Shown here piece by piece: positions 52,041 through 58,979 of a stretch of 64,000 nt of DNA. The stretch covers positions 3,348,001 to 3,412,000 of the forward strand of contig NZ_CP095461.1 in NCBI RefSeq assembly GCF_023022985.1, written 5' to 3'. How positions within the stretch are numbered: position 1 is the first letter of the stretch; every line of letters begins with the position of its first letter. The notes under the pieces were generated by a model, which saw only the letters and a program-made list of their open reading frames with translations, searched no databases and was not told the origin of the DNA. The translations under genes and the position numbers were made by a program. The DNA is from Arthrobacter gengyunqii. Its GTDB lineage: Bacteria; Actinomycetota; Actinomycetes; Actinomycetales; Micrococcaceae.

Positions 52041-53054
52041 TTACTGCACCGTCATGGCGGCGATGTCCGGTTCCTTCGCCACGAATTCGTACTTCAGCAT
52101 CAGCTCACCCATGGAAGAGAGCTCATCGGACCGGAGTTTGCCGTCGAATTCCTCCATGTTCATCTTTTCCGCCACCGCGATGTCCATGCCCATGAAGGCT
52201 GGCAGGGTAGCCCGGACGTCGTCGATGTTGGCCTCTGCCTGCTCCAGTGTTTCCGTGACGGCGTCCTGGAACGCAGTGACGATCTCCGGATTCTCCTGCG
52301 CGTAGTTGCCGGAGGTGAAGGTGACCATGGTCGGCATCCCGGGAACGGCCTCCTGGTTGGGATAGCCCACCAGGACGTTTTCGGGGTTGGCCAGGGCGCG
52401 ACTCAGGAAAGGCTCGGGCAGCCACACTGCGTCAGTGTTGCCCAGCTCCAGCTGTGCTTCCATGTCCGGAAAGGGCATCTCATTGAATTTGATGCCTTTC
52501 GGATCAGCGCCGGCCAGCGAGGCGCTTTCCATGATGGTGAGGTCGCCCTGGGTATTGACCGCGTTCACGGAAGTGGTTTTGCCTTCCAGGTCCGCAAAGG
52601 AAGCAATACCCGAGTCCTTGCGGACCACCACGCCGTTGATGTCATTGCCCTCGGCCTTCGAATTCGAATAGCCGGAAACAATCTTCATGTCCAGGCCCTT
52701 GTCCTTGGCCACCATGACCGAGAGCGGGTTGCCCACGGCAAAATTCATGCTTCCAGTGGACACGGCCGGCAGCATGGCGGCGCCGCCGGTGCCGGTCTGC
52801 AGTTCAATGTCCAGGCCGTGCTCCTCGAAGATGCCTTCATCAATGCCGTACTGCATGGCGGAGGACGGCGCGATGGACAGCACCCCCACCACCACCTTCT
52901 GCAGTTCGGCGCCGCCGGAGTTCTCGGCGGCCGAGGGCGATGACTCCGCTTCGTCTCCGGATAGCGAGCCGGAGCCGCAGCCGGCCAGGGCAAGTGTCAG
53001 CAGCACCCCGCCTGCCGCCGCTGTGGAGAGCTTCCTGATGATGTTGTTCCTCAT
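52041..53054 (-). CDS. NMT1/SsuA-like ABC substrate-binding lipoprotein (orphan)
   Basis: A 337-residue lipoprotein with lipobox LAGC (Cys26). The mature protein matches nitrate/sulfonate/taurine-type binding proteins: VVVGVLSIAPSSAMQYGIDEGIFEEHGLDIELQTGTGGAAMLPAVSTGSMNFAVGNPLSVM. It ends with an AKEPDIAAMTV stretch. No permease or ATPase lies nearby. Context (acyl-CoA ligase, MaoC, acyl-CoA dehydrogenase remnant) suggests an organic acid ligand. ATG 53054 follows GAGG. Confidence 0.88.
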   Translation of the reverse strand: MRNNIIRKLSTAAAGGVLLTLALAGCGSGSLSGDEAESSPSAAENSGGAELQKVVVGVLSIAPSSAMQYGIDEGIFEEHGLDIELQTGTGGAAMLPAVSTGSMNFAVGNPLSVMVAKDKGLDMKIVSGYSNSKAEGNDINGVVVRKDSGIASFADLEGKTTSVNAVNTQGDLTIMESASLAGADPKGIKFNEMPFPDMEAQLELGNTDAVWLPEPFLSRALANPENVLVGYPNQEAVPGMPTMVTFTSGNYAQENPEIVTAFQDAVTETLEQAEANIDDVRATLPAFMGMDIAVAEKMNMEEFDGKLRSDELSSMGELMLKYEFVAKEPDIAAMTVQ

Positions 53055-53117
53055 AGCCTGCCTCTTCCTTGAGGGAGAAAACGGTGCCCGAACCATGGCC
53101 GGCCGGGCGGGGGTTGC

Positions 53118-53570
53118 TTATGCGTAAAAGCGGTAGAGGGAATGCGCGACGACGGCGGGCTTGGTTTCGCCGTCGGCCTCAATCACCTGGTCCACACCGA
53201 TCTGAAAGCCGCCGGAGATCTCGGTGACCTCGGTGACCTGCGCCTTCATCCGGATTTTGGCGCCTACCCGGACCGGAGAGACGAAACGGACTTTGTCCAG
53301 GCCGTAGTTGACCTTCGTTTCCGCGCCGGTGACCTCCAGAAGGTCGCTCCAGAAAGGAATGGCCAGGGACACGGTCAGGAAACCGTGGGCGATGGGGGCG
53401 CGGAAAGGCCCGTTCGCTGCCCTTTCCGGATCAACATGGATCCACTGGTGATCATCGGTGGCGTCCGCAAAGGTGTTGATCTGTTCCTGGGTGACTTCCC
53501 GGTATCCGGTCCAGCCCAGGTCCCGGCCGGCGAGTCCGGGCAGTTCTCCGAGGGAAACGGTGGTGGTCAT
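53118..53570 (-). CDS. MaoC-family enoyl-CoA hydratase, copy 2
   Basis: A 150-residue hydratase with DATDDHQWIHVDPERAANGPFRAPIAHGF, likely catalytic Asp40 and His45. It has the same length and very similar sequence to the protein at 42495. It is the intact survivor of a second copy of the MarR/SDR/ACAD/MaoC locus. Its frame shows no damage, so it may still be made. Confidence 0.91.
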   Translation of the reverse strand: MTTTVSLGELPGLAGRDLGWTGYREVTQEQINTFADATDDHQWIHVDPERAANGPFRAPIAHGFLTVSLAIPFWSDLLEVTGAETKVNYGLDKVRFVSPVRVGAKIRMKAQVTEVTEISGGFQIGVDQVIEADGETKPAVVAHSLYRFYA

Positions 53571-53600
53571 GGGTTCTCCTTAGGCTGGGGTGCAGGTGGG

Positions 53601-53846
53601 TCAAACGAAAGCGGCGGTGCCCGTCAGCGCCCGTCCAACCATCAGGGCGTTGATGTCATGGGTGCCCTCGTAGGAATAGATGGCTTCGGCATCGGCATGG
53701 AAACGCGCGACGTCATTTTCCAGCACGATGCCGTTGCCGCCCGCCGTTTCCCGGGCCAGCGCCGCTGGGCCAGCCGGACCACCATGCCCAGGGACGCCGT
53801 GACATTGGCCGGCATACTGGCGAGTTTCTGCTGGGTCAACTGGCCA
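53601..53846 (-). pseudogene. Acyl-CoA dehydrogenase 3' remnant
   Basis: The minus strand first reads [24 protein letters not shown], matching residues near 290-315 of the intact enzyme at 41286. After loss of about 25 codons, it continues in another frame as [41 protein letters not shown]. The first 290 codons are absent. The start of the match is joined directly to the SDR remnant. This is a deletion-fused pseudogene. Confidence 0.9.
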
Positions 53847-53979
53847 CCGCTTCATCCGCGACCGATTGGTCGACGTCGACCACAACGGATGCTCCTTACC
53901 GGGCCAGCTCAAGGGCGTAGGCCAGTCCCAAACCGCGTCCGCTTCCGGTGACAATGGCAGATTTTCCCGCGAGTGACAT
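53836..53979 (-). pseudogene. SDR 5' remnant with in-frame stop
   Basis: From ATG 53979 the frame reads [27 protein letters not shown] and then TAA at codon 28. The intact SDR at 39425 has [28 protein letters not shown] at this point. After the stop the match continues (GASVV, frameshift, [13 protein letters not shown]) and ends where the acyl-CoA dehydrogenase remnant begins. About 260 SDR codons and any amidohydrolase gene have been lost. The ribosome binding site AAGGAG is still present. Confidence 0.9.
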
Positions 53980-54059
53980 CCAAGCTCCTTTGCTCCGACC
54001 GCACGTCCCGCAGCAGCACTGCGGCGGGAAATCCCCGCGGTTCGTCAATGACAACTTAG

Positions 54060-54077
54060 ATAGTTGAAGATGTCAAC
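54060..54077. promoter_or_regulatory. MarR operator candidate, copy 2
   Basis: ATAGTTGAAGATGTCAAC lies between the SDR remnant and the MarR gene. Read on the other strand it is TTGACATCTTCAACTAT, differing by one base from the sequence at 39366. It supports common control of the two loci or recent duplication. Confidence 0.65.
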
Positions 54078-54105
54078 AGTATGTTTTTTGGCGTAGTCTG
54101 TCCGC

Positions 54106-54591
54106 ATGAGAGCAGCGCAGCAAGAGTCCCCGCCGGAATCAACCGAAGGCATTCGACGGCTGTACTCCACCGATCTGGCCAATGAGACGGAATTCCTGGC
54201 TGCCCGGGCCCGGTCCTTGGGGTCGGCGCGGGCCAACGCCGCCCTGGCGGCGCTGGACCTGAAGGTCCGTTCCTATTCCGTGCTGTCTCTTGCCTGCAGC
54301 GGCATGCAGCCGTCGCAGCGCGAACTCGCGGAGTTCCTCGCGCTGGATCCCAGTCAGATTGTGGCCCTCGTGGACCAGCTGGAGCGCCGCGGCGCGGTGG
54401 TCCGGATGGCCGATCCCCGGGACCGCCGCTCCAACATCATTGCCGCCACCGACGCCGGGCACCGCCTCTTCACGGAGGCCGCCCGGTTGGTCGACAGCGC
54501 CAGCAACGAGTCCCTCAAGACGCTGACACCCGGGGAACGGGACCAATTGCGCAACCTGCTGCGCCGCATCGCCCTTCCGCCGGAGGACTAG
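54106..54591 (+). CDS. MarR-family regulator, copy 2
   Basis: A 161-residue MarR protein: ANAALAALDLKVRSYSVLSLACSGMQPSQRELAEFLALDPSQIVALVDQLERRGAVVRMADPRDRRSNIIAATDAG. It is a close paralogue of the protein at 38844 and has the same length. The gene is intact although the SDR and acyl-CoA dehydrogenase genes it faced have decayed. It may still control the MaoC gene at 53118, or act on the operator of the intact locus. Confidence 0.9.
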   Translation: MRAAQQESPPESTEGIRRLYSTDLANETEFLAARARSLGSARANAALAALDLKVRSYSVLSLACSGMQPSQRELAEFLALDPSQIVALVDQLERRGAVVRMADPRDRRSNIIAATDAGHRLFTEAARLVDSASNESLKTLTPGERDQLRNLLRRIALPPED

Positions 54592-54640
54592 CTTCCTGCG
54601 GAAGGGCGCAGCGGCGCAGCTATCCGGCGGGCAGCGGGCG

Positions 54641-56794
54641 TCAGATGGCGTCCTTCATCAGGTCCGCGAGCGAGGTGAAGCGAGAGTTGGCGGGCAGGTC
54701 ATCGAGCAGGATGGCGGTGCCGTCCGGGCCGCAGAGCGGAATGCGCCAGTTCGGATACTCGTTCCCGGTGCCGGGCTGGTTTTGCGTGCGCCGCTCCCCC
54801 ACTGCGTCAGCCAGCGCGACGCCGATGAGCACCGACGGCGTCTGCAGAATGAAGGAGTGCAGCGCCTCCACCGTCTGCTGGACGTTGTCCGTGCCGCCTG
54901 CCCCTTCCGGCAACAGGTCACGGCTGCGGACCAGCGCCAGGACGGACTCCTGGGCTGCGGCATCGGCCGCCCGCTCCTCCTCCACCGGACGGTTCAAAAG
55001 CCCCAGCGAGTCCCTCAGGTCCACATGCTCTCCGGCCAGATAGCCGGCGGTGGGCGGCAGATCATGGGTGTTGACCGAGGTCAGGGCTCCCTGCCGGTAT
55101 TCCTCCGGCGGGCGGGGGCCGGAAGGGGTGTGCTCAAACCACAGGATGGAGGTGCCCAGCACGCCGCGTTCGGCGAGGTATTCCTGCACCCAGGGCTCAA
55201 ACACCCCAAGATCCTCGCCGATTACCACAGCGCCGGCCCGCTGCGCTTCCAGCACCAGGATTCCGATCAGCGCCTCGTGGTCGAAGTGCACGTAAGCGCC
55301 GTCGCCCGGGCCCGAGCCCTGCGGAATCCACCAGAGCCGGAACAGGCCCAGGATGTGATCGACACGTATGCCGCCCGCATGGCGCAGGATGGTGCGCAGC
55401 ATGTCCCGGTAGGGAAGGTAGCCGGCATCCGCGAGCCGCTGCGGATGCCAGGGCGGCTGGCTCCAGTCCTGGCCCTGCTGGTTGAACATGTCCGGCGGGG
55501 CACCCACTGATACGCCGGGGGCCAGCACCGGGCGAAGCATCCACGCATCAGCTCCGGCCGGGTGCACGCCCACCGCCAAGTCATGCACAATGCCGATCTC
55601 CATGCCGGCGCTGCGGGCGGCTGCCTGCGCGTTTTCGAGCTGCTGGTCGCAGATCCACTGCAGCCAGGTGTGGAACTGTTCCCGCCCGGCGTACTCCTGC
55701 CGGTGTTCCTGAACCCAGGCGCTGTCCGGACCGGTGATCTGCTGCCACCGGGGATCATCCGCCGGCAGCTTCTCAGACAGGGCGCACCAGAGGGCGAAAT
55801 CCGAAAGTCCCGCGCCTTCCGCCGCGCAGAACCGGTCGAACTGCTGTTGCCGCGCGAAGCTCCGGGGCACCGAAAAGACGAGTTCCAGCGCGGCGAGCTT
55901 GGCGGCATACGTGGCGTCGCGGTCCAGCTTCTGATCAGAGCGGTTGGCCGCAGCGAGGGAATGCGCTGCAGCCTCAACCTTGGCGCGGTCTTCGCCGTGC
56001 AGATAGCCGTACTCCGGAATGTCCTCCACCCGGATGTAGAGCGGATTGAAGAATCGCCGCGTGGTGGGCAGATACGGCGAGGGTTCCACCGGCGGAGCCG
56101 GTTCCGCCGCATGCAGCGGATTGGTCAGGAGGAAGCCGGCACCGTGGCTGCCCCCGGAGAGCGCCGCAAGATCCGCCAGATCACCCAGATCTCCGATACC
56201 CCAGGACCGGGAGGACCGTACCGAGTAGAGCTGCGCCATGAGTCCCCAGGCCCGACGGCGGTCCAAGCCCTCCGTCGTTGTCAGGCGTTCCGGGGTGACC
56301 ACAAGAACGGTCTCGCCCTGCCGCTCACCCGCACGCACTTCGATCCGGTGCCATCCCAGCGGCAGGCCGGCCGGCAGCGGTACCAGCGTGCGGCCGGTGA
56401 GGACCCCGTCGACGTCCAGTTCTTCACCGGGCAACGCCGGCCAATCCAACTCCCGCCGGCCGCCGTCCTCCAGCACAATCCACGCATCTGCCCTCATCCC
56501 CGCGGGCAGGTGTACGGCCACGGCTGTGCTGCGGTGTTCGCGCACGACGACGGAGCCCGGCAGCATTCGGCGCCATGGCTGCAGGCGTGCCTCCGCCAGT
56601 GACTCCGCCTGGGCTTGAGGTGTAGCCGTCGCCACGCCCAGAGCTTCCAGCACCCTGCTTAGGGTCTCGTTGGAAACCTCACGGCGGGTTCCGTCCCAGC
56701 CGTTGAAGGTGGTGGCCACGTGGTGATGTTCGGCGAGCCCCCGCAGGAGCTCGGTGTTTCCATCCGGTTCGCCTGTGAAATTCGCTTCAGTCAT
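54641..56794 (-). CDS. malQ: 4-alpha-glucanotransferase (MalQ)
   Basis: A 717-residue GH77 enzyme. Signature segments are RVDHILGLFRLWWIPQG (nucleophile region), VVIGEDLGVFEPWVQEYL (acid/base region) and VNTHDLPPTAGYLAGEHV. A 160-residue N-terminal extension is typical of actinobacterial MalQ. It transfers maltosyl/oligosaccharide units between 1,4-glucans in maltodextrin or glycogen metabolism. ATG 56794 lies 7 nt after TAGATT, a TANNNT -10, so a leaderless transcript is likely; an in-frame TTG at 56803 is the alternative start. Confidence 0.94.
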   Translation of the reverse strand: MTEANFTGEPDGNTELLRGLAEHHHVATTFNGWDGTRREVSNETLSRVLEALGVATATPQAQAESLAEARLQPWRRMLPGSVVVREHRSTAVAVHLPAGMRADAWIVLEDGGRRELDWPALPGEELDVDGVLTGRTLVPLPAGLPLGWHRIEVRAGERQGETVLVVTPERLTTTEGLDRRRAWGLMAQLYSVRSSRSWGIGDLGDLADLAALSGGSHGAGFLLTNPLHAAEPAPPVEPSPYLPTTRRFFNPLYIRVEDIPEYGYLHGEDRAKVEAAAHSLAAANRSDQKLDRDATYAAKLAALELVFSVPRSFARQQQFDRFCAAEGAGLSDFALWCALSEKLPADDPRWQQITGPDSAWVQEHRQEYAGREQFHTWLQWICDQQLENAQAAARSAGMEIGIVHDLAVGVHPAGADAWMLRPVLAPGVSVGAPPDMFNQQGQDWSQPPWHPQRLADAGYLPYRDMLRTILRHAGGIRVDHILGLFRLWWIPQGSGPGDGAYVHFDHEALIGILVLEAQRAGAVVIGEDLGVFEPWVQEYLAERGVLGTSILWFEHTPSGPRPPEEYRQGALTSVNTHDLPPTAGYLAGEHVDLRDSLGLLNRPVEEERAADAAAQESVLALVRSRDLLPEGAGGTDNVQQTVEALHSFILQTPSVLIGVALADAVGERRTQNQPGTGNEYPNWRIPLCGPDGTAILLDDLPANSRFTSLADLMKDAI

Positions 56795-56852
56795 GTCAGC
56801 CAATCTAGGTGCACCGGGCTGCCTTCGCCCAGTTGGGCGGGATCAGTTATCC

Positions 56853-57194
56853 TCAGCTGCGTTTTTCGGTGAGCCGCCAGCCGTCCTGATAATCGGGATG
56901 GTCCTGGTAAGCAGCTGCCATGGATGCCAGCGCCAGTGTTGTCCACTCCAGCTCATCGGCGAAGAGCTTGCCCTGGCCGTCCGGGTCCAGGAGCATGCGC
57001 GCCAGGGCATTGCGCCGGGCACCGCCGATGATGTCGATCAGCATGAGCTTGGCTTCGCACTCGCGCAGCAGCCGCTCCTCATACCAGCGGTCAGAAGGGG
57101 TAACGCCCCTCGCGGTCAGGAGTTTCCGGGACTCCGCGGCGTCGTCCTGGAAGCGTGTCAGCAGGAAATCCACGATGTCCATATCCATGTCCAT
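56853..57194 (-). CDS. DUF6221 family protein
   Basis: A 113-residue protein: DFLLTRFQDDAAESRKLL, a central RLLRECEAKLMLIDII helix, and the C-terminal LASMAAAYQDHPDYQDGWRL. This pattern (short N-terminal helix, RxLREVEAKRxI, ending in the YxDHPDYxxxW box) is the DUF6221 family, common in actinobacteria and their phages. Function is unknown. Several Met codons at the start (MDMDMD) make the exact start uncertain by a few residues. Confidence 0.78.
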   Translation of the reverse strand: MDMDMDIVDFLLTRFQDDAAESRKLLTARGVTPSDRWYEERLLRECEAKLMLIDIIGGARRNALARMLLDPDGQGKLFADELEWTTLALASMAAAYQDHPDYQDGWRLTEKRS

Positions 57195-57310
57195 GATCGT
57201 ACGCGGGGCAAAACTAGCCGTCAGGGGCGGGCGCCCAAAACTCCATGCCAGAGCGGGAATATTTCCAAAAGCCGCTGGGTTGACATAACTAGTATCGAGA
57301 AAGAGAGCCC

Positions 57311-57550
57311 GTGCCAGCCGTCAGCACACCGCAGCATTCCTCAACCACACGCGCCAAGCGCGTACGAAACATTCGCTCCATCCACCGCGGAGACCACGTG
57401 GAAGTCCGCAGCGGAGAACAGGTTTACTACCGCGGAGAAGTCCGCGAAACCGCGCCCGGCTTGGGTACCGTCTGGATCCGCACCGACGATGAAGGAATCC
57501 GTACCGCCATCAGCGTTGAGGACTTCACCATCTGGAAGGTCCCCGCGTAA
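57311..57550 (+). CDS. Small basic beta-rich protein, unknown function
   Basis: A 79-residue protein with a GTG start after AAAGAGAG. A basic, Ser/Thr-rich first 25 residues lead to IHRGDHVEVRSGEQVYYRGEVRETAPGLGTVWIRTDDEGIRTAISVEDFTIW. The GDxVEV...G.V...GxVWIRTDxG pattern suggests a small SH3/Tudor-like barrel. No family name is claimed. Its codon usage is typical of the window. It stands alone between divergent and convergent neighbours. Confidence 0.66.
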   Translation: MPAVSTPQHSSTTRAKRVRNIRSIHRGDHVEVRSGEQVYYRGEVRETAPGLGTVWIRTDDEGIRTAISVEDFTIWKVPA

Positions 57551-57568
57551 CCGGAGATATCTGCCCGG

Positions 57569-58327
57569 CTAGCGGTCCATAATCGCTCCGGCGCTGATAT
57601 TCAACGTAGCTGCAGTCATGCTTCGGGCCTTGTCCGAAGCGGCGAAAGCGGCGGCGTTGCCCACCTCCTCCAAGGTTGCTGCGCGCTGCAGCAGAGTGGC
57701 CCCGACGATGCTGTTCGCAACGTCCTCCCTCCCTTCCATTTCCGGAGGAAGGGACTCGGGGATGCCGCCGCTGCGCAGCGTGACAACCCTGATTCCGTGT
57801 GGCCCCAGTTCCACTGCGAGCTGGCGCCGCATGGCTTCCATGGCCTCGAAGGCAGTGATTAGCCCGCCGAGCCAGAGGCCCGGCGAGGGGTTTCCGGAAC
57901 CCCCGAAAACCAGGATCACACCCGAGCGCTGCTGCATCATGTGCCGGGCAGCGGCGCGCGAGGTCAGAAACATGGTCTGCACGGCGGTGGACACCGGCCG
58001 CAGGTAGTCCTCCACATGCATTTCCACCATCGGTTTGCCCTGCACGTCGCCGTGCTCGATCACGTTCATGGAGATGTCCAAGCTTCCGGCTGTTGACGCA
58101 ACATCATTGGCGTGCTCATCCACCGCGTGCCCATTGGTCGCGTCAAGCACCGCCGTTTCCACCAATCCTCCGTTTGCCCGGATGTCCCGGGCCACCCGCT
58201 CCAAGGGCTCAGGGTGCACGCCTGCCAGGAAAACACGCGCCCCTTCCCGTGCGAAGGCCCGGGCCACCGCTCCCCCGATTGATCCGCCTCCTCCGTAGAT
58301 CACGGCATTCTTCTCATTGAGCAGCAT
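57569..58327 (-). CDS. SDR-like protein lacking the YxxxK catalytic pair
   Basis: A 252-residue Rossmann protein: cofactor loop YGGGGSIGGAVARAFAREGARVF at the N-terminus and a C-terminus like FabG relatives (AAFAASDKARSMTAATLNISAGAIMD). Counting back from LAVELGPHGIRV, the Tyr and Lys positions of YxxxK are Leu156 and Phe160, and NNAG is replaced by MNVIEHG. It may bind nucleotide without classical catalysis, or use other residues. Confidence 0.85.
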   Translation of the reverse strand: MLLNEKNAVIYGGGGSIGGAVARAFAREGARVFLAGVHPEPLERVARDIRANGGLVETAVLDATNGHAVDEHANDVASTAGSLDISMNVIEHGDVQGKPMVEMHVEDYLRPVSTAVQTMFLTSRAAARHMMQQRSGVILVFGGSGNPSPGLWLGGLITAFEAMEAMRRQLAVELGPHGIRVVTLRSGGIPESLPPEMEGREDVANSIVGATLLQRAATLEEVGNAAAFAASDKARSMTAATLNISAGAIMDR

Positions 58328-58401
58328 GGGAACCTCTTGCGTTAGCGGGGCATCTTCGGTAGCTGTGGCTGTCCATCATGGCACTGGAGTCCGGGCATGC
58401 A

Positions 58402-58430
58402 CAGGGGCCCGGAGTGTTGCCGGGCCCCTG
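58402..58430. terminator. Hairpin between the small basic protein and SDR genes
   Basis: 11-bp arms CAGGGGCCCGG/CCGGGCCCCTG with loop AGTGTTG, 31 nt after the stop of the 58462 gene. There is no U-tract. Probably terminates that gene. Confidence 0.6.
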
Positions 58431-58461
58431 CGCGCATTAGCGGGTTACTCTTTCGCCGCTG

Positions 58462-58728
58462 CTACCAGCGGACTTTTTTCTCCCTCCGGCCCTGTTTCCC
58501 GAAGCTGTGCGTGGGCTTGTGATCCTTGCCCAGGCTTTGCCATCCGGGAAGGGCAGCCTCGGCTTCCGCGCCGGGAGCCGTCATTGCCCCGGCTTCGGCG
58601 CCGAGCTTGGCTGCCGCAGCCGGAGCAATGTTCACTGAAGACGTCAGCGGCGGCTCGGACGCGGCTGGAGGAAAGGGGGCCACAAGCCCCGACAATGGAA
58701 GGGACGGGTTCTTTTTGGATGATGCCAT
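58462..58728 (-). CDS. Small basic protein, unknown function
   Basis: An 88-residue protein: start MASSKKNPSLPL, an Ala/Pro-rich middle, and a strongly basic C-terminus GKDHKPTHSFGKQGRREKKVRW. GGAG lies 7 nt before ATG 58728, and codon use is like neighbouring genes, so it is likely real. It has no membrane segment or recognisable domain. The basic tail suggests binding to nucleic acid or ribosomes; this is only inference. Confidence 0.6.
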   Translation of the reverse strand: MASSKKNPSLPLSGLVAPFPPAASEPPLTSSVNIAPAAAAKLGAEAGAMTAPGAEAEAALPGWQSLGKDHKPTHSFGKQGRREKKVRW

Positions 58729-58923
58729 GGTTGATCTCCGGACTTTTTGAGTACCGGCCGGGAACTGCGCTGATGATGGCCGTCCTGCGCTGAGGAGCAT
58801 GGACCGCCTACCCGGGCGATACGGGCGAATAGGGGTCAGCGATAAGAGCGGGCGCTCGGGGCCGGTAATCCGGCCCGGAAGGGCGCTACTCGTAAATCAG
58901 TTCCATGGGCATAAGTTAACAAG

Positions 58924-58960
58924 AAAAGACGGCACCGGGATAGACCCGGTGCCGTCTTTT
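58924..58960. terminator. Bidirectional terminator after putA
   Basis: 16-bp arms AAAAGACGGCACCGGG with loop ATAGA. T-rich sequence follows on both strands. It lies 20 nt after the putA stop and also faces the intergenic space to the left. Confidence 0.88.
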
Positions 58961-58979
58961 TCGTTGCTGTTGGTTCGAA

